Shown here: in pieces, positions 62,645 to 64,000 of the stretch
Position numbering within the stretch: the first letter of the stretch is position 1
Layout: each line of letters starts with the position of its first letter
DNA from: Caulobacter ginsengisoli
GTDB lineage: Bacteria > Pseudomonadota > Alphaproteobacteria > Caulobacterales > Caulobacteraceae
Length of the DNA stretch: 64,000 bases
NCBI RefSeq assembly: GCF_030814835.1
Contig: NZ_JAUSVS010000001.1
Coordinates: 625,001 to 689,000 of the forward strand
Direction of reading: 5' to 3'
The notes under the pieces: model-generated
Told to the model about the DNA's origin: nothing
Seen by the model: only the letters and a program-made list of their open reading frames with translations
The model's database searches: none
Translations under genes and position numbers: made by a program

Positions 62645-64000
62645 GGGATGAAGGCCCCTTCGCTGGGCTGGCCGAGCTCGAAATCGGACTTGGGCTGGAA
62701 GCGCTTGTCTTTGCGGTCGAAGGCCAGGCCGCCGTCGATATAGACCTGATCGGCCACGGCATAGATGCTGAACGGATCGGCGCTCCAGATCACCACGTCG
62801 GCGCGCTTGCCGACCGTGAGGCTGCCAGTCTGGTCGGCGATGCCCATGGCCTTGGCCGGGTTGAGGGTGATCCAGGCGATGGCGTCGGCGTCCTTGATGT
62901 CCAGCCCGATGCGCCGCCCGGCGGCCATGGCGATGCCGGCCTCCTGGTTGAGGTGCTGGGTGATGATCGGATCGTCCGAGTGGATGACCACGCAGGCCCC
63001 CGACTTCCAGGTCAGGGCGGCGTTGGCCTCGATGCCGTCATAGGACTCCATCTTGAAGCCCGCCCAGTCGGCCCAGGTGGCGATGCAGATGTCGTTCTCC
63101 TTGAGGAGATCGCCGATCTTGTAGGCCTCCGAGGCGTGGTGGAACATCGAGATGTGGAAGCCGAACTCCTTCGAAATGTCGATCATCGTCGCCATCTCGT
63201 CGGCCCGGTAGCAGTGGTTCTGGATCAGGATCTTGCCGCGCAGCACGTCGGCCAGGGTGTCCAGGCCCAGGTCGCGCTTGGGGGCGTCGGCCTTGTCGCC
63301 CTTGGCGACCTTGGCGCGGTAGTCGTCCCATTTGCGGCGGTAGTCGGCGGCGTCGATCCAGGCTTTCTTGTAGCCGTAGACATTGCCCATCGCCGTGGAG
63401 GGGCCCCGGCCGCGGCTGCCATAGACCCGCTTGGGGTTCTCGCCGCAGGCCATCTTCACGCCATAGGGCGCGCCGGGGAACTTCATCCCCTGCATGGTGA
63501 TCGAGGGCACGTTGCGCAGGGTGACCGAGCGGCCGCCGATCAGGTTGCCTGACCCGGGGAGGATCTGCAGGGTCGTGACCCCGCCGGCCCGGGCGCGGTC
63601 GAAGCCGGGATCGGCCGGCCAGACCGAGTTCTCGGCCCAGACGTAGGGGGTGGTCGGGTCGGTCAGCTCATTGCCGTCCGAGCGTGAGCTGACCGAGGGC
63701 GAGGGATAGACGCCCAGGTGGCTGTGGGCGTCGATGACGCCCGGCGTCACCCAGCGGCCCTTGGCGTCGATGATCTGGACGCCGGCGGGGAGGGGGGTGT
63801 CGGGGCCGCCGACCGCGGCGACCTTGCCGTCGACCAGCACCACGACGCCGTTGTCGATCTGCTTGCCGTCGCCCGTCAGCACCGTGCCGCCGACAATGGC
63901 CGTCGGCCGCGAGGGCAGGGGCTTGTAGGTGGACGGAAAGCCGCTGGCGGTGTCCGGATCCAGCCCCGTGGGCAGCGGCTTGTTGTCGGCCGGCTTGCTG
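62641..64000 (-). CDS. Amidohydrolase family protein, 5' end missing
   Basis: At least 452 residues; the frame stays open to the window edge, so the N-terminus (and probably a signal peptide) is outside. The metal site is intact: TPGVIDAHSHLG (HxH), NHCYRADE, FHHASEAYK and VVIHSDDP (Asp). C-terminal ITLNPAKAMGIADQTGSLTVGKRADVVIWSADPF is nearly the same as in the degenerate partner downstream. Probably a periplasmic metallo-hydrolase of dipeptides or cyclic amides. It is translationally coupled to the HxH-less relative. Confidence 0.9.
   Translation of the reverse strand, partial: SKPADNKPLPTGLDPDTASGFPSTYKPLPSRPTAIVGGTVLTGDGKQIDNGVVVLVDGKVAAVGGPDTPLPAGVQIIDAKGRWVTPGVIDAHSHLGVYPSPSVSSRSDGNELTDPTTPYVWAENSVWPADPGFDRARAGGVTTLQILPGSGNLIGGRSVTLRNVPSITMQGMKFPGAPYGVKMACGENPKRVYGSRGRGPSTAMGNVYGYKKAWIDAADYRRKWDDYRAKVAKGDKADAPKRDLGLDTLADVLRGKILIQNHCYRADEMATMIDISKEFGFHISMFHHASEAYKIGDLLKENDICIATWADWAGFKMESYDGIEANAALTWKSGACVVIHSDDPIITQHLNQEAGIAMAAGRRIGLDIKDADAIAWITLNPAKAMGIADQTGSLTVGKRADVVIWSADPFSIYAVADQVYIDGGLAFDRKDKRFQPKSDFELGQPSEGAFIP

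Overview
The window is 64 kb of high-GC chromosome from an alphaproteobacterium, most likely order Caulobacterales (Caulobacter or Phenylobacterium). The evidence is codon usage, the gene order rne | amiC - PBP1A - prfB - bactofilin - M23 peptidase, the iscR-type regulator + suf operon, a DgcB-like diguanylate cyclase, and an RNase E ending in the GWW PNPase-binding motif. I see no phage genes, no transposase, no CRISPR array, no tRNA and no rRNA. It reads as ordinary chromosome with one large metabolic cluster and several small intergenic repeat elements.

Layout. (1) 1-4.2 kb: 3' end of a TonB-dependent receptor, facing a three-gene leftward operon. Two of those genes together look like a split VioB (iminophenylpyruvate-dimer-synthase-like) protein; the third is a VTT/DedA membrane protein. 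(2) 4.3-12.2 kb: thiG, a secreted TPR protein, then leftward envelope-quality-control genes (BepA-like M48 protease, lipoprotein DsbA, small membrane protein) and rne with its own terminator. (3) 12.6-20.3 kb: cell-wall genes (amidase, PBP1A), prfB with an intact programmed +1 frameshift, bactofilin overlapping an M23 endopeptidase, and a 1-Cys peroxiredoxin. Two elaborate inverted-repeat elements flank prfB. (4) 20.5-34.9 kb: a complete nitrate-assimilation locus. It holds sensor/antiterminator NasS-NasT, a leader RNA with several hairpins and a strong intrinsic terminator, an outer-membrane porin, the NrtABD ABC importer, the NarK permease, nitrite reductase NirBD, nitrate reductase NasA, and CobA for siroheme. 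(5) 34.8-43 kb: M13 peptidase, isochorismatase-like hydrolase, Lrp regulator, tyrS, a DOMON-like/DUF1343 pair, ppa and an alpha/beta hydrolase with Asp at the nucleophile elbow. (6) 43.1-50.1 kb: a tightly overlapping Fe-S operon (Rrf2 regulator, NifS-type desulfurase, sufB, a small unknown ORF, sufC, sufD, sufS, sufT, sufA). (7) 50.1-64 kb: acyltransferase/TetR, TfoX-like protein, enoyl-CoA hydratase, diguanylate cyclase, aldehyde dehydrogenase, DEAD-box helicase, two paralogous small secreted proteins, a lipoprotein, parE, and a pair of amidohydrolases of which one has lost its metal-binding HxH.

How the parts work together. In the nitrate locus the logic can be read directly. NasS should release NasT when nitrate is bound, and NasT (ANTAR domain) should let polymerase pass the terminator at 22677-22716 into porin-nrtABD. 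Nitrate then crosses the outer membrane (porin) and inner membrane (NrtABD, NarK), is reduced by NasA and NirBD, and CobA supplies the siroheme precursor. The Fe-S operon supplies the cofactors these reductases need.

Most noteworthy: the two-gene VioB-like system without other pigment genes; the NasT-type leader; three REPIN-like inverted hairpin pairs plus single relics; the unknown ORF inside the suf operon; and the degenerate/intact amidohydrolase pair.
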